Virus record (IMG/VR): IMGVR_UViG_3300009156_000055
Location: 1-36,568 of that record
Direction: 5' to 3' (one strand)
Length of the DNA stretch: 36,568 nt
Source of the DNA: a virus
The notes beneath the pieces are model-generated. The model was not told where the DNA came from and did no database searches. It saw only the letters and a program-made list of their open reading frames with translations. How positions within the stretch are numbered: position 1 is the first letter of the stretch; every line of letters begins with the position of its first letter. Below, in pieces: positions 16,789 to 23,703 of this stretch. The position numbers were made by a program, and so were the translations under genes.

Positions 16789-17402
16789 AGCGGCAGAAGC
16801 TCCAGTGTGATGTTCAACCGCGTGATAGGGGCACCTGTCGTAGATGAGAACCTAATGATGTCGCCTGCGTTAATACCTGTAGTCCATCCGGCCAAGGTGC
16901 TGTTCTGATACTTACCCGCGACAAGAACAGGGTTAACTCCTCCCGTGATATCCACTAGACCGGTAGGCCATGCAGAGAAGTTACCCTTCTGGAGGGTTAT
17001 GGTGGGATTTCCGCTCGTCGCGTCGCTAATGATAGTGACCCTCGTAATAGTACAAGAGTATGGGATTAACGTGTCCTGCACGCTAGGCGTAGCTCCAATG
17101 AGCAGCGCGGCGGGAACACCCCTAATCCTGTGATTGGCCGTAAGTTCCAGACTTCCGGCCCCGTTAAACCCCAGACCACCACCTGCCGTCAATATCTCGA
17201 CTGCCCCGGTGCCAGAGGTATCCCGTCCGAGTAGTCGATCAGACGGGATACTCTGGAGGGCTGTTATAGGGATATTGGCATAGGCCTGTGCCGCGAAAGT
17301 GTAGGTACCACCATTCTTAGTGATAGTGATCCCGGTCCCGGCCAAAACCTGAGCCGGGAACCGAGGCAGAATACGAGCACGAAGACTTGGTTGCGTACCC
17401 AC
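16785..17402 (-). CDS. Minor virion protein with fibre-like motif
   Basis: Two in-frame GTG codons occur at 17408 and 17402; 17402 sits 5 nt from AGGAGG and is preferred, giving about 205 residues. The central motif LLGRDTSGTGAVEILT followed by GGGLGFNGAGSLEL is a recurrent fibre/tail-protein segment in phages. The remainder is beta-rich. It lies between the small acidic proteins and the connector gene. A short fibre, head fibre or spike-adaptor role is inferred. Confidence 0.55.
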   Translation of the reverse strand: MGTQPSLRARILPRFPAQVLAGTGITITKNGGTYTFAAQAYANIPITALQSIPSDRLLGRDTSGTGAVEILTAGGGLGFNGAGSLELTANHRIRGVPAALLIGATPSVQDTLIPYSCTITRVTIISDATSGNPTITLQKGNFSAWPTGLVDITGGVNPVLVAGKYQNSTLAGWTTGINAGDIIRFSSTTGAPITRLNITLELLPL

Positions 17403-17411
17403 GAGCACCTC

Positions 17412-17588
17412 CTACTGCGGATCTCTCTCGACCTTGAACTGTTTGTTCTGGCTAAGAGAGTCGGCTATGATAAGATCGTCTCCGATCTCGACAGGAACTC
17501 CCCGCGGAAGCTTGTATGGGCCAAAGTCGAGTACCTTAGCCTCTAACGGATCACCAGTACCAAGCCAGGTTACTTTAACTCGAGCCAT
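17412..17588 (-). CDS. Small hypothetical protein (58 aa)
   Basis: ATG 17588 is preferred, with GGAGG 5 nt upstream; a longer in-frame start at 17600 lacks an SD. The product has a charged beta-like pattern (ARVKVTWLG, EAKVLDFGPYKL, VEIGDDLIIAD) that could form a single small barrel. No family was recognised. It is in the head operon between the Pro-rich mini-protein and the minor virion protein. Confidence 0.5.
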   Translation of the reverse strand: MARVKVTWLGTGDPLEAKVLDFGPYKLPRGVPVEIGDDLIIADSLSQNKQFKVERDPQ

Positions 17589-17599
17589 ATCTTCCTCCA

Positions 17600-17806
17600 C
17601 TATTTTTTGGACTTGGACTTGTCGTCCTCTTTGGGCTGAGCTTCCTCCGGGATTGGGATCGCCTGAGCCGGAGGCGGTGCCATAGGGTTCGGCACTACGG
17701 GCTCACCCGGCTTCGGCACCGGCCCTTGGGCCGACTGCTGCGAGGGCGGCACGTGAGTATCCAGCTGCGGGGGGTTCGCCTTGTCTTCGTCTTTGTGTTG
17801 GGCCAT
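17600..17806 (-). CDS. Pro-rich mini-protein (68 aa)
   Basis: The 68-residue product is almost entirely disordered: Pro/Gln/Ala-rich with a Lys/Glu/Ser tail. Start ATG 17806 has GAGAG about 5 nt upstream, so the SD is moderate. Such disordered mini-proteins occur near capsid genes as decoration or assembly factors, but nothing here proves a role. Confidence 0.5.
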   Translation of the reverse strand: MAQHKDEDKANPPQLDTHVPPSQQSAQGPVPKPGEPVVPNPMAPPPAQAIPIPEEAQPKEDDKSKSKK

Positions 17807-17818
17807 TTCACTCTCCGT

Positions 17819-17845
17819 AAAAGCGGGAGGGGACTACCCCCTCCC
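17819..17845 (-). terminator. Probable intrinsic terminator after the capsid genes
   Basis: On the minus strand a GC-rich 8-bp stem GGGAGGGG/CCCCTCCC with a 5-nt loop is followed by GCTTTT. It lies 17 nt after the stop of the decoration-like gene and before the Pro-rich gene. The T-run is short, so termination may be partial, allowing some read-through to the tail and lysis genes. Confidence 0.6.
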
Positions 17846-17861
17846 AGTTGGACGAGGTCGG

Positions 17862-18251
17862 TTACGCAAGTGGCTTGACGAACTGAACGATGATGTAGGC
17901 ATCACCAGTAGCCGTCCCGGTGATGTTAGCATAGACATCGGTGTCGGCCACGAGTGGCATCACCAACGCCGCAAGTGGTACTGTGTTAAGACTGCCTGCC
18001 GTCAATGCGATAGTGGCAGCAATCTCCGAACCGGTAGGTGTCGTACCAATACCAAACACTGGAGTAGAGCCAGTGATAGCCGTCTCCACGTTGGTAGAGG
18101 CAGCGAGGATGATAGCTCCCGCCGGGAGCGTACCAACCTTGATGCTGTAGACAGAGACACCGCCAGTCGGCGCGGCTCGGGCAGCAATATACTGCACGAA
18201 CTCATATCCGGCTTCGCGAGCGGCTCCCCTGTTGTTGAGTGACGTTACCAT
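17862..18251 (-). CDS. Probable capsid decoration protein
   Basis: ATG 18251 with GAGGAGG about 8 nt upstream gives 129 residues; an upstream in-frame start at 18269 overlaps the capsid gene. The protein is beta-rich, with a KVGTLPAGAIILAAS segment, Ala/Thr/Gly-rich strands and no enzymatic motif. Its place directly after the major capsid gene and before a terminator, plus size, suits a capsid cementing or decoration protein. No clear family was identified. Confidence 0.5.
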   Translation of the reverse strand: MVTSLNNRGAAREAGYEFVQYIAARAAPTGGVSVYSIKVGTLPAGAIILAASTNVETAITGSTPVFGIGTTPTGSEIAATIALTAGSLNTVPLAALVMPLVADTDVYANITGTATGDAYIIVQFVKPLA

Positions 18252-18265
18252 GTTATGAGCCCTCC

Positions 18266-19450
18266 TCAATCAGACGAACAAGCGAAGAACCCATTCACCA
18301 CGCCCCACTGCTTAAGAGTGGTCGAGGTGTACGGGTGCCGCTTGAACATCTTGCCGACGCCGTAGGCCATCTCGATGCCGACGCCAGTGATGAAGCCGTA
18401 GTCGTCTTCCTTGCGGAACGTGGGCTTGGCCATCTGACCCCACGCGAAGACTGCAGCCTGTTGGCCGAGCATGAACACAGGCTCGACCCGCGTAGTGCCA
18501 CCCTGACCTCCAAGCAGGAGGTTGCCAGTGCCTGCCGGACCCCAGGGACCAGGGTTGGCAGTCGTGCCCACGAAGCGGCTGATCTCAGGAACACACCTGA
18601 CAATCACTCCGTCATAGATCTGATCGCCATCTTGGAAGATAGGGTTCTTGGTAGCGCCATATGGCCCTGACTGTTCGCGGGGCCTTGCGTCCTTGTTGAT
18701 GGTCTCCAGGGAGATCTTCAGGTCGCGGAACGCGTTAGTGCCTGCGCACGCGATGTAGTACTCATACCCATCATCAGTCCGATAGGGACGGATATGGGGA
18801 TCAGCATTCATTGCGAGCCGCTTCATCAGTGACAGGTTCGTGGCAGTGAACTTGTCGTTGGTCGTGTCGCACTGACCAAGAGACGTAGCAAAGTCCGTCG
18901 CGTTGTTGGACACTGCGTTACCAAATAGGATACGATCCGAATTGGCAGCGCGCCACGCGTCCTTCTGAGCCGTCGAAGCCTGATCGAACTGGATACCATT
19001 GACCCTCGTGCCGCCGCTTGACGGCGGAAGGGTCTCGGTCGGCAGGGCCATCAGCGCGGCAATGATCTCGTCCCGCTGAAGTTCCTTACCCCAGTCGCTC
19101 AAGAGCGGCTTCGCCACCCCAAATACGTCGGCTGAGTCCTTATGAGACTCAGACTTCGTAGTCACCACAGCGTTACGAGCCCATTCGATCCTGACTCGCA
19201 TACCGTAGTTGTCGATCTTCTCTTCGTTTCCGACCAGCGTCTGTGTCGCCACGCCAGCTCCCTGAAGGCGCGAGACGAGCGGGATGTTCATATCCTCGCC
19301 GCCTGCCTTCAGCTCGCTGCGGATACGAATAACCGCGTTCAGGCCCTCACTCATGTAGGGCGAGAACTGATTACCTCTAACAAACTCTCGGTTGATTTCC
19401 TCTGTATACCGAACGAGTTTGTTATTGTCTTGAATGGTTGTCACAGCCAT
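18266..19450 (-). CDS. Major capsid protein (N4-gp56/DUF4043-like)
   Basis: The 394-residue protein follows the scaffold gene and has the features of N4-gp56/DUF4043-type HK97-fold capsid proteins: an N-terminal region ending in the NIPLVSRLQGAG segment, LVGNEEKIDNYGMRV, a conserved-type VAKPLLSDWGKELQRDE helix, and C-terminal GQQAAVFAWGQ with KEDDYGF. No N-terminal protease-cleaved delta domain is evident, consistent with a separate scaffold. The start codon lies in a 14-bp palindrome, and a 35-nt palindromic element ends 22 nt upstream. High expression would be expected. Confidence 0.85.
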   Translation of the reverse strand: MAVTTIQDNNKLVRYTEEINREFVRGNQFSPYMSEGLNAVIRIRSELKAGGEDMNIPLVSRLQGAGVATQTLVGNEEKIDNYGMRVRIEWARNAVVTTKSESHKDSADVFGVAKPLLSDWGKELQRDEIIAALMALPTETLPPSSGGTRVNGIQFDQASTAQKDAWRAANSDRILFGNAVSNNATDFATSLGQCDTTNDKFTATNLSLMKRLAMNADPHIRPYRTDDGYEYYIACAGTNAFRDLKISLETINKDARPREQSGPYGATKNPIFQDGDQIYDGVIVRCVPEISRFVGTTANPGPWGPAGTGNLLLGGQGGTTRVEPVFMLGQQAAVFAWGQMAKPTFRKEDDYGFITGVGIEMAYGVGKMFKRHPYTSTTLKQWGVVNGFFACSSD

Positions 19451-19472
19451 GGCTGTAACCCTTTCCTGACTC

Positions 19473-19507
19473 GAGCCATATCAAAACATTTTGTTCCGGT
19501 ATGGCTC
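19473..19507 (-). promoter_or_regulatory. 35-nt palindromic element, copy 2
   Basis: This is the best-paired copy. Read on the minus strand, GAGCCATA at the 5' end pairs with TATGGCTC at the 3' end, followed by an inner stem of GGAAC with GTTTT, around an AAAAT loop. It has 14 paired positions of 15 with two wobble pairs. It occupies the space between scaffold stop and capsid SD, suggesting control of capsid expression. Confidence 0.7.
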
Positions 19508-19513
19508 ATGCGC

Positions 19514-20311
19514 TCATCTCTCTTTGCCATTACTCATGGCATATCGAAACAAGCTATCGTGGCTCATATCGCCCATCTTCTCCGTGTTTCCGGCGGAGGC
19601 GGTGGTCTTTGAGAGCGACGGGGGAAGTCGTGTCTCAGACGGTCGACTGGCAGCGCTTCCACGAACCTTATCTAGCATACTGGCCTGGAAGGTGGGATCG
19701 GCCATCTTCTCAGCCAGCTTCTTCTCAAACCAAGCATTAGGATCGTCACCAACGGCAGCAAGCGTAGCCTGCTTCCTGTGCCACTGCACGACCGCGTCGT
19801 AGCGGTTCGGTGACTGCACCACACGCTCGTAGTCGGCCACGTCGAGGGTTTGCTGAGCCCTGGCATCAAGGAATGCCTGTTCAGCCTCCGCGACCTTATC
19901 CTGCCCGTGCCGGGTCTCAGCGATTAGCTTGCTGTTGTACATCGTAGTAGCGTTCTGCTGTTCAACAACAGGCCGTAGATACCGCTGGATGATTTCTTCC
20001 GTGGCCTTGTCAGGGTTTTCGAAGAAGTCCGGCTTCTTTTCCGCTTGACGCAAATGCGTCGCGATCTCGTTCAGGCGCGCTTCCAGCGCCCTCGCTCGAT
20101 CTTCAGCCGCTCTTCGACCTTCGGCCTCCTCCCTCAACCGCCAAGTCGGAACGCCCGGCTCGGGAGGTTCCACAGCGGCCGGAGGTGGAGGCTCCGGTGC
20201 TGGGGGCGGGGCAGGTTCCGGCTCTGCCGGAGGCTCCGCTGGGGGAGTCACTTGTGCTAGATCGAACATCTCTTGCTGGAGCTGCTCGGGGCTCTTATCG
20301 TCGTCTGCCAT
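19514..20311 (-). CDS. Scaffolding protein
   Basis: The 265-residue protein is acidic, with a Pro/Glu/Ala-rich disordered N-terminus (about residues 20-55), then long charged helices (about 55-110) and a Lys/Arg-Glu helical C-terminus. This composition and the position just upstream of the major capsid gene are typical of podovirus scaffolding proteins. No protease signature is present. The start follows AAGGA by 6 nt. A 35-nt palindrome separates it from the capsid gene. Confidence 0.8.
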   Translation of the reverse strand: MADDDKSPEQLQQEMFDLAQVTPPAEPPAEPEPAPPPAPEPPPPAAVEPPEPGVPTWRLREEAEGRRAAEDRARALEARLNEIATHLRQAEKKPDFFENPDKATEEIIQRYLRPVVEQQNATTMYNSKLIAETRHGQDKVAEAEQAFLDARAQQTLDVADYERVVQSPNRYDAVVQWHRKQATLAAVGDDPNAWFEKKLAEKMADPTFQASMLDKVRGSAASRPSETRLPPSLSKTTASAGNTEKMGDMSHDSLFRYAMSNGKER

Positions 20312-20353
20312 CTTCCATCCTTCCGCTGTTTCGTAGCGTTTACGTATCCGGGG

Positions 20354-20506
20354 CTATCGCCCCCGGCGGCGAGGCACCGTTTCGTGGTGCAGACGCAATT
20401 CCATCAAAGTGTCTCGGAGCGCATAGCGCATCCCACGATGCAGCTTCCTGCGACGCATTCTCCGCATCAGGTGCCGGATGAACCGGCTGAAGTCACTGTC
20501 CGACAT
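20354..20506 (-). CDS. Arg-rich mini-protein (50 aa)
   Basis: This small frame runs from ATG 20506 to TAG 20354. It is strongly basic: RRMRRRK at the middle and PRRRGR at the end, with amphipathic helices between, so RNA or DNA binding is plausible. The SD is weak (GGAA about 7 nt upstream). A 6-bp GC hairpin (20348-20366) overlaps the stop. It fills the space between scaffold and the DUF6496-like gene. Support is from intact frame and composition; it might not be translated. Confidence 0.4.
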   Translation of the reverse strand: MSDSDFSRFIRHLMRRMRRRKLHRGMRYALRDTLMELRLHHETVPRRRGR

Positions 20507-20585
20507 TTGCGTTTCCACAGACTATATGCGACTATCACTCGACAGAGTAACCGTCGCCACCAGTTGTCATCGGGTGTAAAGGGTC

Positions 20586-20780
20586 TCATCGTCTCCGATA
20601 ATCCCCCACTTTCAAGTGATCAATTCCTCCGCGGCGGACTGGCCCCGCGACTGCGGGCTTTGCCTTGCCAGCTGTATTCAGCGCAATGGCAACCGCCTGT
20701 TTCTGTGGCTTTCCCGCGCTTATCTCGGTACGTATGTTCTGCGAGATAATTTTTGGGTCTTTCCCTTTGATCAGTGGCAT
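20586..20780 (-). CDS. DUF6496-like small protein
   Basis: The 64-residue protein starts MPLIKGK and contains the pattern GKPQKQAVAIAL, the hallmark of a small family widespread in proteobacterial phages and prophages (DUF6496-type). Function is unknown. It is basic and helical. The SD AGGG lies about 8 nt before the ATG. It sits between the membrane protein and the scaffold region. Confidence 0.75.
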   Translation of the reverse strand: MPLIKGKDPKIISQNIRTEISAGKPQKQAVAIALNTAGKAKPAVAGPVRRGGIDHLKVGDYRRR

Positions 20781-20842
20781 GTCAGCACCCTACACAGATA
20801 TCTGGAACCGGCTGTAGCGTGGCCGGGGCGGGATCAATCCTC

Positions 20843-21073
20843 TCAGCCGAACCGAAAGGGCCCAGGGACATGAATGCCCGCAGCTCCCAACAGCACCAAT
20901 ATCACCCAGACAACAACCAGTATCAGGATCACCATCATAAGTATGTTAATGATCCGTCTGAACGGCTCTGGCAGCGGGATCAACGGCAGCAGCTGCTGAA
21001 CAGCCCACCAGATCACCCCCATTATGATTAGGACAACTATGATGCCCACCAGTGTCCCTATAAATCCAGTCAT
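20843..21073 (-). CDS. Two-TM membrane protein, holin-like
   Basis: The 76-residue protein has two hydrophobic helices, at about residues 4-24 and 40-66, joined by a short loop with LPLIPLPEPFRR. That loop and overall pattern resemble small two-TM proteins of the Thivi_2564 type, sometimes found in phages. Length and topology fit a class II holin, but the gene is far from the endolysin gene (7735-8514). The SD AGGAGG lies 5 nt before the ATG. Holin function is plausible but unproven. Confidence 0.65.
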   Translation of the reverse strand: MTGFIGTLVGIIVVLIIMGVIWWAVQQLLPLIPLPEPFRRIINILMMVILILVVVWVILVLLGAAGIHVPGPFRFG

Positions 21074-21074
21074 G

Positions 21075-21647
21075 TTATCCTCCTAGTATCCCGTTCTCGA
21101 AGAAGTCCTTATACGTGAACCCTGGCTTTGCCGGGGGCGGGACCATCTGGGACTGAAGCCCTGCGAGCGTTTGGGGCTGTGCCGATGTATAGGGCACACT
21201 CCCAACAGCTCCCGGACCTGGAGCACCGATCCGTGTCCACCAGCCCTTGTCAGGTCCCTCGATGCCAAAGCGTTCACCTCCGGCAGCGTAGGTCTGGGGA
21301 CCACCAGCGAAGCCTACCGTGCCCGAGGCATTGCCTGTAGCGTAGTTGGTTATGTTCGAGCCTCCAAGGACGCTTTGTACCACTGGATCATACGCGGTCC
21401 GAGTGTTTTGATCTACCCCGCGCGCGGCACGCTGATGAGTCACCCCCGGGAAGTACTCCCCAGACAACACATCGGCCAGCGACTTTCGCCGAGCCACAGC
21501 CCGATTGAGCGTGGTCTCGATGAAGGCCTGCCATGCCTGTGGCCCTTGCCCACCGACCTCGGCCTTGGTATAGGCCAGGAGCTTGTCCCGGACCTGAGGG
21601 TCCTGAAGCTCTTCCGCGAAGCGTCTTCGTCCGAGATCATCTGCCAC
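21075..21647 (-). CDS. Putative virion peptidoglycan hydrolase-like protein
   Basis: The 190-residue product starts at GTG 21647, with GGAGG at ideal spacing inside the portal end. Its N-terminal domain has KAEVGGQGPQAWQAFIETTL, recalling the E-containing helix of SleB-like or lysozyme-type cell-wall hydrolases, followed by GTVGFAGGPQTYAAGGERFG and a GWWTRIG box. The C-terminus is Pro-rich. It could be a virion-borne lytic enzyme for infection. No transmembrane segment is present. Confidence 0.45.
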   Translation of the reverse strand: MADDLGRRRFAEELQDPQVRDKLLAYTKAEVGGQGPQAWQAFIETTLNRAVARRKSLADVLSGEYFPGVTHQRAARGVDQNTRTAYDPVVQSVLGGSNITNYATGNASGTVGFAGGPQTYAAGGERFGIEGPDKGWWTRIGAPGPGAVGSVPYTSAQPQTLAGLQSQMVPPPAKPGFTYKDFFENGILGG

Positions 21648-23703
21648 TGGTACCTCCAGCGGGTTTGGGCTTCTGGGCGGCCTGCTTCAGCATCATCTGG
21701 TGCTTCTGCTCGCCCTGGACCAGGGCCTGTTGACCCTTCAGTTCATTGTGCCGCAGATCCTGTTGACCCTTCATAGCGTTCAGCTGAATGTCCTGCTGTC
21801 CCATCTGCTGGGTAGACTGAAGCTTGCTGAACTCGGTCGAGGCCTTGATCTGCGCCAGTTTCTGTGCGGATTGGACCTTCATGACGCTTTCCTGCATCTT
21901 CATCCCGTGCTCTTGCTGTTTCATAGCCAATTCTTGCTGTTTTTCACGGGGATCGTTGCTCTGGGCGGCCTCCTGAGCCTTGGCTATGTTGAGGGCGGTC
22001 TTGGACTTCGTTTCATCGACCTTAGCCGCCTCACCAGCGATCGTAATGGCCTTAGCCTGCTCAGCCACAGGATCTTTCTGCTCCAGAAGAGCCAAAAGCT
22101 TCCGCTTGAGCTGACCTTGTAGCGGAGCAAGCTCAAGTAGGATCTGTGGAGGTATATTAGCCCCTTGAGCGGTGAGGGCGACCAGCGTGTCATAAGCATC
22201 TCCCATCATGTTGACCTCATCTGGGCCCTCATCCAGGGAGAAGTTGACATCTAGCGTCCCAATCGAGTTCACGAGCCGCGGAAGCCCGTATTCATCCACC
22301 CCTACACCGTTGACTTGCACCAACTGCGCGAGTCCCGCGTCGTCTGTAACCCGAATATAGCGCTCAGCGGTCCAATATCGCTGCACAGCGTTCCAAATAG
22401 CCCGATAAAGACGCAGTTTCCAGTTCTTTATGCCTATAACGAACGGCCCCAGCTCGGCGATACCTGCTTGTTGGAGCAGGTTGATCGCGCGTCCGGACTT
22501 GTACTCGAGGCCCTGACCTATTAGGGCCGGGCTGGGGCCGAAGTTCTCGATCTCGTTCTTCGCATCCTCTAGGAACTTGATTTGGCCTTCGATGTTAGTG
22601 ATGCGCGCTGCATCATCGAACTCCATCTCGAAGCCCTTGTTGTAGATAACCACACCGTCCGGTCGAATGGCCTCCCGCCGAGTAACTTCAATATCAGCAA
22701 ATGCTCCATCTTCCGCCTTGATCCGGCGCGAAACCAGCTCATGTAGGCCTTTCGAGCGGCGCTGGTTGATCTCATCCTGGGATGAACGTAGATTACGGAC
22801 GAAGCCATAGCGATCACCGTCATGATCCACGAAGCTGGAGAACATGATATACTTGCATATCATATCTCCCTTCTCATTGTAGAAGTAGCCCTTGCCCTCG
22901 TCGATCTTCATCGAGCCCGTGAACAGGCACCACTTCCACCCTTTTCCACTCTTGTACCAGATATCCACTACCCGCAGGCGCTTATGCCGAGAGTCCACGT
23001 CAAACCAGCGCCTCTCCCGTTCCGGGTTCGAGGTCAGGTCCGCGCCGTCGCCCTCCATCAGAACCCGCATCTCCTTCGCGGTCTCCTCGTCGGGCGCGAG
23101 CAACACAGCATCCTCAATGTCGAGCCACTTGCCCTGACCCATGAACCTTGCATCGGCGAAGTCATGATCGTAGGAGCGCACATCATAGAAGAAACTGTCC
23201 GTTTTGACGAGGGCGAACCCGATATCCTTGTCGTCCTTGTCCCCTTTGACGAGCATCATCTCGACGCCGCCAATACCATCCACAGCAGCGTTCTCGGTAG
23301 CGAAGGGGAAGAGCGACTCGCGGAGATCACTCTCCACCACATACCTGACCACTGCCGTCGCCAGCTCGGCACCCATCTCATCCTGATCTCTCGGGGTCTT
23401 TGGGTAGGCCTTCGGGTCCTGCTTGATCTTCTCCATCAGCCCAATGATCGAGTCAATCTTACGCCCGATCCTGTTGTACGTCACCACAGGCTGTTTGCGT
23501 CGGTTGAAGACCTCCACCTGATCTGCGGTCCACTGAGCCCCATGCCGGTATCCCCGAGCGTTCTTCTGCTCTAGGATCTCGTCGTGCTTCGAGGCAATGT
23601 AGTCCAGATAGGACTGCTTGCAACGACGCAGCTCCCAATAGCCCTCGTCGTCAATATCGCTATCATTGACCACATAGTCATCTTTATATGCTGCGATGGC
23701 CAT
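21637..23703 (-). CDS. Portal protein (P22-like)
   Basis: The 688-residue protein matches P22-type portals in length and order: YRHGAQWTADQVEVFNRR near residue 50, VVTYNRIGRKIDSIIGL at about 73-90, and GGVEMML and SFFYDVRSYDHD later in the N-terminal half. A Gln/Met/Lys-rich long helix from about residue 560 to the end resembles the P22 portal barrel that extends into the capsid. Its ATG overlaps the repeat-protein stop as TGATG. It is unusually far from the terminase genes because of a 10-kb inserted block of tail and glycan-facing genes. Confidence 0.88.
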   Translation of the reverse strand: MAIAAYKDDYVVNDSDIDDEGYWELRRCKQSYLDYIASKHDEILEQKNARGYRHGAQWTADQVEVFNRRKQPVVTYNRIGRKIDSIIGLMEKIKQDPKAYPKTPRDQDEMGAELATAVVRYVVESDLRESLFPFATENAAVDGIGGVEMMLVKGDKDDKDIGFALVKTDSFFYDVRSYDHDFADARFMGQGKWLDIEDAVLLAPDEETAKEMRVLMEGDGADLTSNPERERRWFDVDSRHKRLRVVDIWYKSGKGWKWCLFTGSMKIDEGKGYFYNEKGDMICKYIMFSSFVDHDGDRYGFVRNLRSSQDEINQRRSKGLHELVSRRIKAEDGAFADIEVTRREAIRPDGVVIYNKGFEMEFDDAARITNIEGQIKFLEDAKNEIENFGPSPALIGQGLEYKSGRAINLLQQAGIAELGPFVIGIKNWKLRLYRAIWNAVQRYWTAERYIRVTDDAGLAQLVQVNGVGVDEYGLPRLVNSIGTLDVNFSLDEGPDEVNMMGDAYDTLVALTAQGANIPPQILLELAPLQGQLKRKLLALLEQKDPVAEQAKAITIAGEAAKVDETKSKTALNIAKAQEAAQSNDPREKQQELAMKQQEHGMKMQESVMKVQSAQKLAQIKASTEFSKLQSTQQMGQQDIQLNAMKGQQDLRHNELKGQQALVQGEQKHQMMLKQAAQKPKPAGGTSGR

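Noticed and set aside
22822-23574. 250-codon plus-strand open frame across the portal gene
   Set aside because: His/Leu/Pro-rich antisense of a recognisable portal gene, with no SD or neighbour in that direction.
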